Source: AC-32 sp036265535 (GTDB taxonomy: Bacteria > Actinomycetota > Thermoleophilia > Gaiellales > Gaiellaceae). From it: DNA of 20,117 nucleotides. Below, piece by piece: positions 1 through 7,967 of the stretch (its first letter is position 1; each line of letters opens with the position of its first letter). A program made the translations under genes and the position numbers. Location of the stretch: assembly GCA_036265535.1 (NCBI GenBank), contig DATAOV010000103.1, forward strand, positions 1 through 20,117, given 5' to 3'. Under the pieces are notes generated by a model. That model did no database searches and was not told where the DNA came from. It was given only the letters and a program-made list of their open reading frames with translations.

Positions 1-67
1 CGGCGGCGGCGCCGGCGACGGTGAGCGTGGCGGCGAGCAGCATCGGCGTGAACCGCTGCGTGCGCAT
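1..67 (-). CDS. N-terminus of a probable secreted protein (partial, runs off the window edge)
   Basis: Reading the minus strand from an ATG at 67-65 gives 22 codons to the window edge with no stop. The peptide has a short basic start (MRTQRF) followed by a hydrophobic Ala/Leu/Val/Thr run ending in GAAA. This is the layout of a Sec signal peptide, so the product is probably exported or membrane-anchored. Its function cannot be told from this fragment. It is divergent from the epimerase at 83, and only 15 bases separate the two proposed starts. I see no clear Shine-Dalgarno sequence ahead of this ATG. A chance reading is possible because only 67 bases are visible. Confidence 0.5.
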   Translation of the reverse strand, partial: MRTQRFTPMLLAATLTVAGAAA

Positions 68-82
68 CAGAGGCTATTTCGG

Positions 83-1120
83 GTGTTGGGCGCGGAATCC
101 TTAGCTCCCGACGACTACCATCGGGTCGTGGCCGAGGGCGAACGCAGGAGCGCACTGCTCACCGGGGGAGCCGGCTTCATCGGCTCGCACCTCGCAGAAT
201 CCCTGCTAGATCAAGGAATCGAGGTGTTCGTCCTCGACGATCTCTCGACCGGATCCGAGCGAAACGTCGCCCACCTCCGGGACCGCCGGGACTTCCACCT
301 GGTCGTCGACTCGGTGCTGAAGACGTCCGTTGTCAACGAGCTCGTCCACCGCTGCGACGTCGTCTTCCACCTCGCCGCCGCCGTCGGCGTCCGCCTGATC
401 GTCGAGCAGCCGGTGCACACGATGGTGACGAATGTCCAGGGGACCGAGAACGTGCTCGACCACGCAAACCGTTTCGGCAAGCGGGTGATCGTCGCCTCGA
501 GCTCGGAGGTCTACGGCGACCACCGCGAGGAAAAGCCCCTCGAGGAGACGGCGCGACGGATCTACGGGCCGACCACCGCCCGCCGCTGGCTCTACGCCGA
601 CTCGAAGGCCATGGACGAGCACCTTGCGCTCGGATTCCACAGCGAGCGCGACCTCGACTGCGTGATCGTTCGGCTCTTCAACACCGTTGGCCCGCGGCAG
701 AGCGGCCAGTACGGAATGGTGATCCCGCGCTTCGTCGAGAAGGCGCTCGCTGGCGAGCCGCTCGAGATCCACGGCGACGGAACGCAGACACGCTGCTTCT
801 GTCACGTGGCGGACACGATTCGCGCTCTCAAGGGTCTGATGACGAAGGGCTCGGTCTCGGGCGAGATCTTCAACGTCGGCTCCACCGAGCGGATCGCGAT
901 CGGCGAGCTTGCGCAGCGCGTTCTCGCCGCGACGGGCTCGAGCTCCGAGACGACCTTCATCCCCTACGACCGCGTCTACGGCCAGGGCATCGAGGACATG
1001 CTCCACCGGATTCCGGCCACCGGGAAGGTGCACGCCGCGATCGGCTGGAGCCCCGAGTACGACCTGAACCGGATCCTCGCGGACGTGATCGCCGAGCAGC
1101 GGGCTTCTGTAGCGGCGTAA
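83..1120 (+). CDS. NAD-dependent nucleotide-sugar epimerase/dehydratase (extended SDR family)
   Basis: The product is 345 residues, normal for extended short-chain dehydrogenases that convert NDP-sugars. A Rossmann NAD-binding motif GGAGFIG lies at residues 28-34, with acidic D52-D53 at the end of strand 2 that would bind the adenosine ribose. The active site is visible as SSSEVYG (139-145) and YADSK (171-175), giving the catalytic Tyr171 and Lys175. The later segment RLFNTVGPRQSGQYGMV is typical of UDP-glucose 4-epimerase and UDP-glucuronate decarboxylase relatives. Substrate cannot be fixed from sequence. Its partner dehydrogenase 19 bases downstream suggests a shared role in supplying activated sugars. 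The GTG at 83 has AGAGG nine bases upstream (69-73). A shorter start at GTG 128 would still keep the whole Rossmann fold and would leave more room for a divergent promoter. Confidence 0.9.
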   Translation: MLGAESLAPDDYHRVVAEGERRSALLTGGAGFIGSHLAESLLDQGIEVFVLDDLSTGSERNVAHLRDRRDFHLVVDSVLKTSVVNELVHRCDVVFHLAAAVGVRLIVEQPVHTMVTNVQGTENVLDHANRFGKRVIVASSSEVYGDHREEKPLEETARRIYGPTTARRWLYADSKAMDEHLALGFHSERDLDCVIVRLFNTVGPRQSGQYGMVIPRFVEKALAGEPLEIHGDGTQTRCFCHVADTIRALKGLMTKGSVSGEIFNVGSTERIAIGELAQRVLAATGSSSETTFIPYDRVYGQGIEDMLHRIPATGKVHAAIGWSPEYDLNRILADVIAEQRASVAA

Positions 1121-1139
1121 CGACGCCGATAGAGAATCG

Positions 1140-2462
1140 ATGCGGATCGCCATCTTCGGACTGGGGTACGTGGGGACCGTCTGTGCGGCGGCGCTCTCCC
1201 GTTTCGGCTTCGACGTGGTCGGGGTCGACGTCAACGAGACGAAGAACGCCCAGATCAACGACGGGCGCAGCCCGATCGTCGAGCCCGGCCTGGACGAGCT
1301 GATCCGCGAGGCGGTCGAGGAAGGACGGCTCGCCGCGACCGCCGACCACGAGCAGGCGGTCGAGTCCTCGGAGCTGTCGCTGGTCTGCGTCGGAACCCCG
1401 AGCCGCCCCAACGGCAGTCTCGACACGAGCCACGTCGAGGACGTCGCCCGGACCATCGGCCGGCACCTGCGCGGACGCTCTGGCAGGCACACCGTCGTCG
1501 TTCGGAGCACGCTTCTGCCCGGGACGACGCTCGGCCGGCTCAAGCCGCTGCTCGAGGAGGAGTCGGGCAAGCGGTGCGGCGAGGAGATCGGGCTCGCTTA
1601 CAACCCCGAGTTCCTGCGCGAGGGCTCCGCGATCGCCGACTTCATGGATCCGCCCTACACACTCGTCGGCGGGCTCAATGGCGACAGCACGGAGGCCGCA
1701 GCCGGCCTCTACGGAGAGCTCGAAGCCCCCCTCCACCGGATCTCGATCTCGGAGGCCGAGATGGCGAAGTACGCCGCCAACGCCTTCCATGCGACCAAGA
1801 TCGTCTTCGCGAACGAGGTCGCCAATTTCAGCAAGGCTGCGGGTGTGGACGGCCGCCGCGTGATGGAGCTGCTGGTGCAGGACTCGCGTCTGAACATCTC
1901 CCCCGCCTACCTGCGTCCCGGCTTCGCCTACGGCGGCTCCTGCCTGCCCAAGGACGTGCGCGCTCTCCTGCACGCGGCGCGCCAAGGCGACGTCGACCTA
2001 CCGCTGCTCGAGAGCGTCCAGGAGTCGAACGCACTGCAGCTGCGCCGCGGGATCGAGCTCGTCCTCGCCCAGCCAGGCAAGCGGGTCTGCGTGCTCGGCC
2101 TGAGCTTCAAGGCAGGGACCGACGACCTGCGCGAGAGCCCCGTCGTCCAGCTCGTCGAGGCGCTCCTGGGAAAGGGCTACGAGGTTCGCATCTACGACGG
2201 GAACGTCAACGTCGCGCGCGTGCTCGGGACGAACCGGGAGTACATCGAGGCGGTGGTACCGCACCTCGCCGACCTGATGGTCGACGATGCAGGCGCGCTG
2301 CTCGAAGGCTGCGACACGATCGTCGTCGGAAACGACAGTCCGGAGTTCGCCGAGCTCGTCGCAGGCTCGCGCGCACAGGCCGTCGTCGACCTCGTCGCGC
2401 TCAGGCTCTCGGACGAGCAGCTGCAGTCCCTTGGCGATCGCTATCAGGGGATCTCCTGGTGA
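1140..2462 (+). CDS. algD: GDP-mannose 6-dehydrogenase (AlgD-type nucleotide-sugar dehydrogenase)
   Basis: This 440-residue protein belongs to the UDP-glucose/GDP-mannose dehydrogenase family, which oxidises the C6 alcohol of an NDP-sugar to the uronic acid with two NAD+. The N-terminal Rossmann motif is GLGYVG (7-12). The catalytic cysteine is C268 within GGSCLPKDVRAL, the same number as the catalytic Cys of Pseudomonas AlgD as I recall it. Several stretches follow AlgD rather than Ugd: SPIVEPGL, HTVVVRSTLLPGT, GLSFKAGTDDLRESP, NREYIE and the C-terminal GISW. I therefore favour GDP-mannose over UDP-glucose as substrate, with GDP-mannuronate as product. UDP-glucose remains possible without a biochemical test. 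It lies 19 bases after the epimerase, and its TGA overlaps the GTG of the next gene by four bases, so the three genes are probably one operon. Confidence 0.88.
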   Translation: MRIAIFGLGYVGTVCAAALSRFGFDVVGVDVNETKNAQINDGRSPIVEPGLDELIREAVEEGRLAATADHEQAVESSELSLVCVGTPSRPNGSLDTSHVEDVARTIGRHLRGRSGRHTVVVRSTLLPGTTLGRLKPLLEEESGKRCGEEIGLAYNPEFLREGSAIADFMDPPYTLVGGLNGDSTEAAAGLYGELEAPLHRISISEAEMAKYAANAFHATKIVFANEVANFSKAAGVDGRRVMELLVQDSRLNISPAYLRPGFAYGGSCLPKDVRALLHAARQGDVDLPLLESVQESNALQLRRGIELVLAQPGKRVCVLGLSFKAGTDDLRESPVVQLVEALLGKGYEVRIYDGNVNVARVLGTNREYIEAVVPHLADLMVDDAGALLEGCDTIVVGNDSPEFAELVAGSRAQAVVDLVALRLSDEQLQSLGDRYQGISW

Positions 2463-3715
2463 CCGCCCCGGTGCGCCTGCTCGTGATCAGCCAGCAGTTC
2501 TCGCCCGAGATGGGCGCGCTGCCGAACCGTCTCTATCCGCTGACGCGTCACCTAGCCGCCCACGGGCACGACGTCTACGTCGCCACCGGGATGCCGAACT
2601 ATCCAAAGGGCGAGGTCTTCCCGGCGTACCGCGGCAAGCGCTTTCTCCGCGAGGCGCTCGACGGCGCCACCGTGCTACGGACGGCGTACTTCACTGCGCC
2701 GCGCAACGTCTCGAAGCCGTCGCAGCTCCTCAGCTACCTCAGCTTCCTGCCCGCGGTGCTGCACAGCGGCTGGCGCGCGGGCCGGGTGGACGTCGTCTTC
2801 GTCACCTCACCACCGATCTTCCCGGCGCTCCCCGCGATCCTGCTCGCCAAGCTTCGCGGCGCGAAGCTGCTGGTCGACCTGCGCGACCTCTGGCCGGACG
2901 AGGTCGTCGCCGTGGGTGCGGCCAGGGAGGGCTCACTCTCGATCCGGCTCCTGCGCCAGATCGAGCGCTGGATGTACCGCTCGGCCGACGTGGTCACCTG
3001 CACGACCCGCGCCTTCGAGGACACCGTCGCCGAGCGGGGAGTCGGTGTGGAGAAGCGACGGCTGCTGCCGAACGGCGCCGACGTCGAGCTCTTCCGGCCG
3101 CTTCCGCGCGAGAACCCGGTCGCCGCTCAGTACCCGTTCGGGGACCGGTTCGTCGTCATGTACTCCGGCCTGCTGGGCATCAAGCACGGGCTCGAGACCA
3201 TCCTCGACGCGGCCGAGCTCCTGCGCGGCCACGAGGATATCGTCTTCTTCATCCGCGGCGAAGGACCACGCCGGCAGGCGCTCGAAGACCGGGTCGTCGA
3301 GCTCGGTCTCGAGAACGTCGTCTTCGGCGGCGAGCGGCCGATCGAGGAGGTGCCGCAGCTCCTTGCGCGAGCGGACGTATGCGTGACCAACCTGCTGCCC
3401 GACCCCTACCTGGAGAAGATCGTCTCGGTGAAGGTCTTCGAGTACCTCGCCTGCGAGAAGCCGGTCGTCGGTGCCCTGCGCGGCGAGGGGGCGAGGGTGC
3501 TGGAGGAATCAGGCGGCGGGATCACCGTGGCCCCGGGCGATGCCCAGGCGATGGCGGCGGCGATCCTCGAGCTCCGCGACGATCCGGTGCGCCGCGAGGC
3601 GCTCGGCAAGGCCGGCCGCCGGTACGTCGAAGCGCACTATTCACGGGCCGTGATCGCGGCGACGCTCGAGCAGCTGCTCGGCGAGCTGACCGCCGGGCGG
3701 AACGGCGCCTCCTGA
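2459..3715 (+). CDS. Glycosyltransferase family 4, WbuB/WcaI-like
   Basis: The product is 418 residues with two Rossmann-like domains (GT-B fold). The N-terminal domain carries SQQFSPEMGALPNRL and GMPNYPKGEVF. This combination, with the membrane-proximal segment DLWPDEVVAVG, is typical of WbuB/WcaI-type transferases that add amino sugars or fucosyl-type residues to lipid-linked glycans. The C-terminal domain has the nucleotide-sugar-binding elements YSGLLGIKHGLETI, RGEGPRR and SVKVFEYLACEKPVV. In the last, the first Glu of the usual EX7E motif is replaced, as in other members of this subgroup. The frame stays open far upstream through the dehydrogenase gene, but homology begins only at GTG 2459. 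That start overlaps the preceding TGA as GTGA, pointing to translational coupling. It should act on the cytoplasmic membrane face. Confidence 0.88.
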   Translation: MTAPVRLLVISQQFSPEMGALPNRLYPLTRHLAAHGHDVYVATGMPNYPKGEVFPAYRGKRFLREALDGATVLRTAYFTAPRNVSKPSQLLSYLSFLPAVLHSGWRAGRVDVVFVTSPPIFPALPAILLAKLRGAKLLVDLRDLWPDEVVAVGAAREGSLSIRLLRQIERWMYRSADVVTCTTRAFEDTVAERGVGVEKRRLLPNGADVELFRPLPRENPVAAQYPFGDRFVVMYSGLLGIKHGLETILDAAELLRGHEDIVFFIRGEGPRRQALEDRVVELGLENVVFGGERPIEEVPQLLARADVCVTNLLPDPYLEKIVSVKVFEYLACEKPVVGALRGEGARVLEESGGGITVAPGDAQAMAAAILELRDDPVRREALGKAGRRYVEAHYSRAVIAATLEQLLGELTAGRNGAS

Positions 3716-3722
3716 CGCGCGC

Positions 3723-4886
3723 GTGAAGCTCGTCTACGTAACCTCGAGCCTTCCGCACGGGCCGCTCGAGGCATTCGTGCTGCCCGAGATCGCGGCCCTG
3801 GAACGCCTCGGCCACGAGGTCTGGATCGTGCCCATGTACCCCCGGGGCGAGTTCTTGCACGAGGACGCCGAGCCGCATCGGCTGCGCACGCTCAGCGAAC
3901 CGCTCCTTTCCGCGGACATCGCGAGAGAAGCGGTTCGGGAGCTCCCGGCCTCGCCGGGACGAGCGCTGTCGCTGCTCGCGCGGACCGCAGCCGCGCGGCC
4001 GCGAATCGCCGTGAAGAACGTGACTGTCTACCCGAAGGGCCTCTGGCTCGCGCGCCGGGTCCGTGAGCTCGAGGCGGAGCACGTCCACGCACACTGGGCC
4101 TCGGTCAGCGCGACGCTCGCGCTGACCGGGGCCGAGCTCGCCGGCGTCCCTTGGAGCTTCACCGCCCACCGATGGGACATCCGCGAGGGCAACCTGCTCC
4201 GTACCAAGGCGCGGTCGGCCTGCTTCGTGCGCACGATCAGCGAGAGCGGCGCGCGCGAACTGCGTGAGCGCGTCGGCCTCGACGACTGGAGCCCGACCGT
4301 GATCCGGATGGGAGTCGACCTGCCCGCCTCCACCGCGCCGTCGCGGGAGGAAGGGCCACTCAGGCTGCTCACGGCGGCGAACCTCCTGCCGGTCAAGGGC
4401 CACAGGTACCTCTTCGAGGCGCTAGCCGGCCTGGACGGAGTCGTGCTCGACGTTGCCGGCGAGGGGCCGCTGCGGGCCGAGCTCGAGGATCGCGCCCGGG
4501 GCCTCCCGGTCACGTTCCTCGGCGCGATCTCGCACTCGGAGCTCCTCGAGAGGCTTCGAGGAGGCCGTTGGGACGCGGTCGTGCTCCCTAGCGTTCCCAC
4601 CGCCGAAGGCGACCAGGAGGGCGTGCCGGTTTCGTTGATCGAATCGATGGCCTCGGGCGTGCCGGTGGTGACGACGGTCTCCGGAGCGATCCCCGAGCTC
4701 ATGACCGCCGGCGCCGGGCTGCTCGTTCCCCCGCGGGATCCGCGAGCGCTCGCCGCCGCACTCGAGCGCCTGCGAGACCCGGCGCTCAGGCGTGATCTGG
4801 CCGCCGCCGGGCGCGCCCGGGTCGAGGCCGAGTTCGACGTCGAGCGCATTGCCGCCGAGCTGGCCGCGCGCTTCGCTGCGTGCTAA
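3723..4886 (+). CDS. Glycosyltransferase family 4
   Basis: This is a 387-residue GT-B transferase starting at GTG 3723, seven bases after the previous stop. The N-terminal acceptor domain opens with KLVYVTSSLPHGPLEAFVLPEI and continues through EHVHAHWAS, a common start of colanic-acid-type GT4 enzymes. The C-terminal donor domain shows LTAANLLPVKGHRYL, VAGEGPLRAELE and the EX7E motif E299-E307 in QEGVPVSLIESMASGVPVV, which binds the nucleotide sugar. Donor and linkage cannot be predicted. It is the last gene of the first plus-strand run. Its TAA overlaps the stop of the minus-strand deacetylase by four bases. Confidence 0.88.
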   Translation: MKLVYVTSSLPHGPLEAFVLPEIAALERLGHEVWIVPMYPRGEFLHEDAEPHRLRTLSEPLLSADIAREAVRELPASPGRALSLLARTAAARPRIAVKNVTVYPKGLWLARRVRELEAEHVHAHWASVSATLALTGAELAGVPWSFTAHRWDIREGNLLRTKARSACFVRTISESGARELRERVGLDDWSPTVIRMGVDLPASTAPSREEGPLRLLTAANLLPVKGHRYLFEALAGLDGVVLDVAGEGPLRAELEDRARGLPVTFLGAISHSELLERLRGGRWDAVVLPSVPTAEGDQEGVPVSLIESMASGVPVVTTVSGAIPELMTAGAGLLVPPRDPRALAAALERLRDPALRRDLAAAGRARVEAEFDVERIAAELAARFAAC

Positions 4887-5686
4887 TCCAGCCAGGCTCG
4901 CCGCATCCGATCGGGATGCAGGAGCCGCTTGAGGGCGCGCCTCGGCCGGTCGACGAGACGGAAGACGCTGCTGCGCTGCAGCGACCGCACCGGGCGTGAG
5001 ACCTTTACCCGGAAGCTGACGGGCCCGTCGCTGTGCCAGACGCCGGTGCGCGGCCACGACAGTGCGGTCGCACGATCGAAGCTCGTCGGCAGGCCCCCGG
5101 CCGCCCGATACCCTGCCTCGCCCGCCGCACGAATGACCCGGTCGTCGGCCTCGCCGAACGGATACGCGAGCGAGGTGCACGGCCCGCCGAGCTCCGCTTC
5201 GAGCCGCTCCCGGGACCCCCGCAGCTCCGCGGCCAGCTCGTCGTCGCCGAGCTCGACGAGCCGCGGATGCGTCCGGGTGTGGGAGCCGATCTCCCAGCCC
5301 TCGTCCCGCAGGTCGCTCAGCTCTTGCCAGGTCAGTGGGACGAGCTCGCCCTCGTGCTCGCCGCCGAGCCAGTGCTCGATTCCCCGCCAGCTCATCGGGC
5401 CGCCCGAGCCGACCAGATCGGTCGGGACGAAGACCGTCGCCGGCAGCGCCAACCGTGCAAGCACCGGGCGGGCACGCTCGAGCACCGAGCGCATCCCGTC
5501 GTCGAAGGTGACGGCCAGCGTGCGCGGGTGCGGCGGCGAGGTGGCGGCCTCCGTGAAGGTCGCACCGCGGAAACCGCGCTCGACGAGCTCCCGCAGCTGC
5601 CGCTCGAATCGTTCGGGAGTGACCGAGAGCTGGGCAGACCAGTCGGGGCTGACCGCGTGGTAACAGAGGACGACGACGTCGCTCAT
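4883..5686 (-). CDS. Polysaccharide deacetylase (NodB homology domain)
   Basis: The product is 267 residues with a complete NodB/CE4 metal site: TFDDG with D62-D63, the histidine pair SHTRTH (H136 and H140), and AYPFG (174-178). Family members remove N- or O-acetyl groups from glycans using a divalent metal. No signal peptide or membrane anchor is visible at the start (MSDVVVLCYHAV), so it may act in the cytoplasm on lipid-linked intermediates or leave by an unusual route. The C-terminus ends in an Arg-rich tail after the catalytic domain. The gene lies antisense between two plus-strand glycosyltransferases, overlapping one stop-to-stop and starting almost back-to-back with the next. The context supports a role in glycan modification; the substrate is unknown. 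Confidence 0.9.
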   Translation of the reverse strand: MSDVVVLCYHAVSPDWSAQLSVTPERFERQLRELVERGFRGATFTEAATSPPHPRTLAVTFDDGMRSVLERARPVLARLALPATVFVPTDLVGSGGPMSWRGIEHWLGGEHEGELVPLTWQELSDLRDEGWEIGSHTRTHPRLVELGDDELAAELRGSRERLEAELGGPCTSLAYPFGEADDRVIRAAGEAGYRAAGGLPTSFDRATALSWPRTGVWHSDGPVSFRVKVSRPVRSLQRSSVFRLVDRPRRALKRLLHPDRMRRAWLD

Positions 5687-5709
5687 GCGTGCATGGTGAA
5701 ACTACGGCC

Positions 5710-6843
5710 GTGCGCAAGCTTCGCGTTCTCACGCTGGTCGACAAGCCGACGGTGACCGGTGGCGCCGAGCGGCTCGCGGCGGTCGTGGCGATGAAGCTCG
5801 ACCCGGCCCGGTTCGAGAGCGTGCTCTGCGCCTCCCGGCGAACCGACGAGCCGCTGCTCGACAGCGAGCTCGAGGAGGCCGGGATCGGCGTGCTCGCGCT
5901 CGGGCGCCGCTCGAAGCTCGACCTCTTGGCGTGGCGTCCGCTCGTCTCCCACCTGCGCGACGGTGTGGACGTCGTGCACGCCCACATGTTCGGCTCGAAC
6001 GTCTGGGGCACCGTACTCGGCCGCCTGAGCGGAGTCCCGGTCGTGGTGGCGCACGAGCACACGTGGTCGTTCCAGGGACGCCCGCTGCGCCGGTTCCTCG
6101 ACCGCGCGCTCGTCTCCCGCTTGGCGGATGTGTTCGTGGCCGTCTCCGGCGAGGACCGCAGGAAGATGATCGAGGTCGAGGGCGTCGATCCCGCAAAGAT
6201 ACGGCTCATCCCGAACGGGATTCCCTCACCCGCGAACGGCGGGGTCGGAGACGTGCGCGCGGACCTCGGCATCGAGCCCGGCGCGCCGGTGCTCGGGGTC
6301 GTCTGCGAACTAAGGGCGCAGAAGGCGCTCGAGGTGCTGTTCGAGGCGGCCGCGATCCTGCTGTCCGAGTTCCCCACCCTGAAGGTCCTCGTCGCCGGCG
6401 ACGGCCCCGAGCGAGCGCGGCTCGAGGAGGCCTCACAGCGGCTCGGCGTGGAGGACGCAGTGCTCTTACTCGGCATTCGGCGCGACGTCCCGGCCGTGCT
6501 GGCCGCGGTCGACGTCGCCGTTTTGTGCTCCGACTACGAGGGCAGCCCTCTGTCGGTGATGGAGTACATGGCAGCGGGGAAGCCGGTCGTCTCGACGAGG
6601 GTGGGCGGCGTGCCCGAGCTCGTGGAGGAAGGAGTTCACGGCTTGCTCGTCGAGCCGCGGGACCCGGCGGCGCTGGCGGAAGCGGTCGCGCGCCTGCTGC
6701 GCGATCCGGCACTGGCGAAGCGCCTCGGCGCCCAGGGCCGCGAGCGGCAGCAGCGCGAGTTCTCGCTCGAGGCCATGGTTCGCCGCATCGAGGACCTCTA
6801 CGAGGAGCTCTGGCTCGCGAGCGGACGGCGGGGTGAGCGGTGA
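5710..6843 (+). CDS. Glycosyltransferase family 4
   Basis: This is a 377-residue GT-B enzyme. The N-terminal domain has the GT4 signature TVTGGAERLAA (Gly17-Gly18) and DVVHAHMFGSN. The C-terminal domain has IPNGIP, VAGDGPERARLE and an intact EX7E pair E277-E285 in YEGSPLSVMEYMAAGKPVV, then TRVGGVPELV. This is the general layout of mannosyl- or glucosyl-transferases of the PimA/PimB type, but the donor is not determinable. I chose GTG 5710 because GGTGAA stands about nine bases upstream and the protein then begins MRKLRVL, as relatives do. A GTG at 5689 would add seven residues. The stop overlaps the next start as GTGA (6840-6843), so the two are coupled. Confidence 0.88.
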   Translation: MRKLRVLTLVDKPTVTGGAERLAAVVAMKLDPARFESVLCASRRTDEPLLDSELEEAGIGVLALGRRSKLDLLAWRPLVSHLRDGVDVVHAHMFGSNVWGTVLGRLSGVPVVVAHEHTWSFQGRPLRRFLDRALVSRLADVFVAVSGEDRRKMIEVEGVDPAKIRLIPNGIPSPANGGVGDVRADLGIEPGAPVLGVVCELRAQKALEVLFEAAAILLSEFPTLKVLVAGDGPERARLEEASQRLGVEDAVLLLGIRRDVPAVLAAVDVAVLCSDYEGSPLSVMEYMAAGKPVVSTRVGGVPELVEEGVHGLLVEPRDPAALAEAVARLLRDPALAKRLGAQGRERQQREFSLEAMVRRIEDLYEELWLASGRRGER

Positions 6844-7967
6844 GCGGGACGCGCCTGCTCGGCGCCGCACTCGAGCCGCTCGACGACTACCGGCGCGCGG
6901 CGACGAGAACGTCGCGCCTCTTCATCGAGCTGGAGCGGCAGTTCCCGATCGTGGGCTTCGTCCAGCCCGTCCTCGTCGGCCGGCAGGACTGGACCGCCAA
7001 GCTCCGCGCATTCCATCCGAAGCGAGACGCCTGGCGCGGGCGCTCCTGGCTCTCGCCGCAGGCGTTCTGGCATCGCACCCTCATCGCCGAGCGCGAGCTG
7101 CGCGCCCGGGAAGGCGAGTTCGACCTCGTCTTCCAGCTGCAGACGCTGTTCGCGCCCGGCCTCGACCCGACCCGGCCGTACGCGATCTATACGGACAACA
7201 CCTACACGCTGACGGAACGGCTCTACCCCGCCTGGGCTCCGCTCGGCAAGCGGGCGGCACACGCATGGCGCGAGCTCGAGCAGACCACGTTCCGCAACGC
7301 GCGCGTGGTCTTCGGGATGAGCGAGTGGGTGTGCGAGGCGATCGTGAACGACTACGGCTGCGACCCCGAGCGCGTCGTCGCGGTCGGTGCCGGGGCGAAC
7401 TCGGTGGCGACGGGCGTCGAGAGCAGGGCCTACGCGCGGCGGATCGCGCTCTTCGTCGGGAACAAGTTCGAGCTCAAAGGCGTGCCGACGCTCCTGCAGG
7501 CCTGGGAGATCGTCCGCCACCGCCTCCCCGACGCGATGCTCTGGATCGTCGGGGTGGATTCCCGAGGCCCGGAGGCAAAGTGGCCGACCGTCGAGTGGTT
7601 CGGCTACGTCAGCGACCGCCAACGCTTGGAGCAGCTCTACGAGAAGGCCTCGCTGTTCGTGCTGCCCACGCAGTTCGAGGCCTTCGGGCACGCGGTCGTC
7701 GAGGCGATGGGCAATGCGCTCCCGTGCGTGACCACGAACGTCGGGGCGCTGCCGGAGATCGTTGAGGAAGGGGTCACCGGTCTGCTCGTCCCTCCGCGGG
7801 ACCCGGAGGCGCTGGCCGCGGCGCTGATCGGGCTGCTCAGCGACTCGACGCGGGCGGAGGCGATGGGGCAGGCGGGCTACGCGAAGGTGCTGGACCAGCT
7901 CACCTGGCGCGGGGTCGCCGCGCGGATGGGGCCTCACATCGAGGCGGCCGTTGCCCCCCACAGCTGA
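6840..7967 (+). CDS. Glycosyltransferase family 4, first of two tandem paralogues
   Basis: The product is 375 residues. The N-terminal half is divergent and does not show the usual GG-AE signature. It has a cluster of aromatic residues and IYTDNTYTLTERLYP. The donor domain is clear: GMSEWVCEAIVNDYG, VGAGANS, FVGNKFELKGVPTLLQAW and EX7E (E280-E288) in FEAFGHAVVEAMG, followed by LPEIVEEGVTGLLVPP. It shares block after block with the next gene (MSEW/MSDW, VGAGAN, LWIVG, TW-GVAARM), so the pair probably arose by duplication. It starts at GTG 6840, overlapping the preceding stop, and overlaps the next gene by 17 bases if that gene starts at TTG 7951. Confidence 0.87.
   Translation: MSGTRLLGAALEPLDDYRRAATRTSRLFIELERQFPIVGFVQPVLVGRQDWTAKLRAFHPKRDAWRGRSWLSPQAFWHRTLIAERELRAREGEFDLVFQLQTLFAPGLDPTRPYAIYTDNTYTLTERLYPAWAPLGKRAAHAWRELEQTTFRNARVVFGMSEWVCEAIVNDYGCDPERVVAVGAGANSVATGVESRAYARRIALFVGNKFELKGVPTLLQAWEIVRHRLPDAMLWIVGVDSRGPEAKWPTVEWFGYVSDRQRLEQLYEKASLFVLPTQFEAFGHAVVEAMGNALPCVTTNVGALPEIVEEGVTGLLVPPRDPEALAAALIGLLSDSTRAEAMGQAGYAKVLDQLTWRGVAARMGPHIEAAVAPHS

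Noticed and set aside
1574..2458. N-terminal extension of the WbuB-like transferase back into the dehydrogenase gene
   Set aside because: This part reads as Arg/Pro-rich shadow sequence of the dehydrogenase. Glycosyltransferase similarity starts at GTG 2459.
2287..3726. A 479-codon plus-strand frame overlapping the first GT4
   Set aside because: It is Arg/Pro/Ala-rich without motifs and lies entirely in another frame of the dehydrogenase and GT4 genes.
4422..6476. A 684-codon minus-strand open frame
   Set aside because: Its downstream part is the antisense shadow of two glycosyltransferases and overlaps the deacetylase in another frame. The translation is Arg/Ser/Ala-rich low-complexity typical of GC-rich shadow frames, while the genes it overlaps have full motifs.
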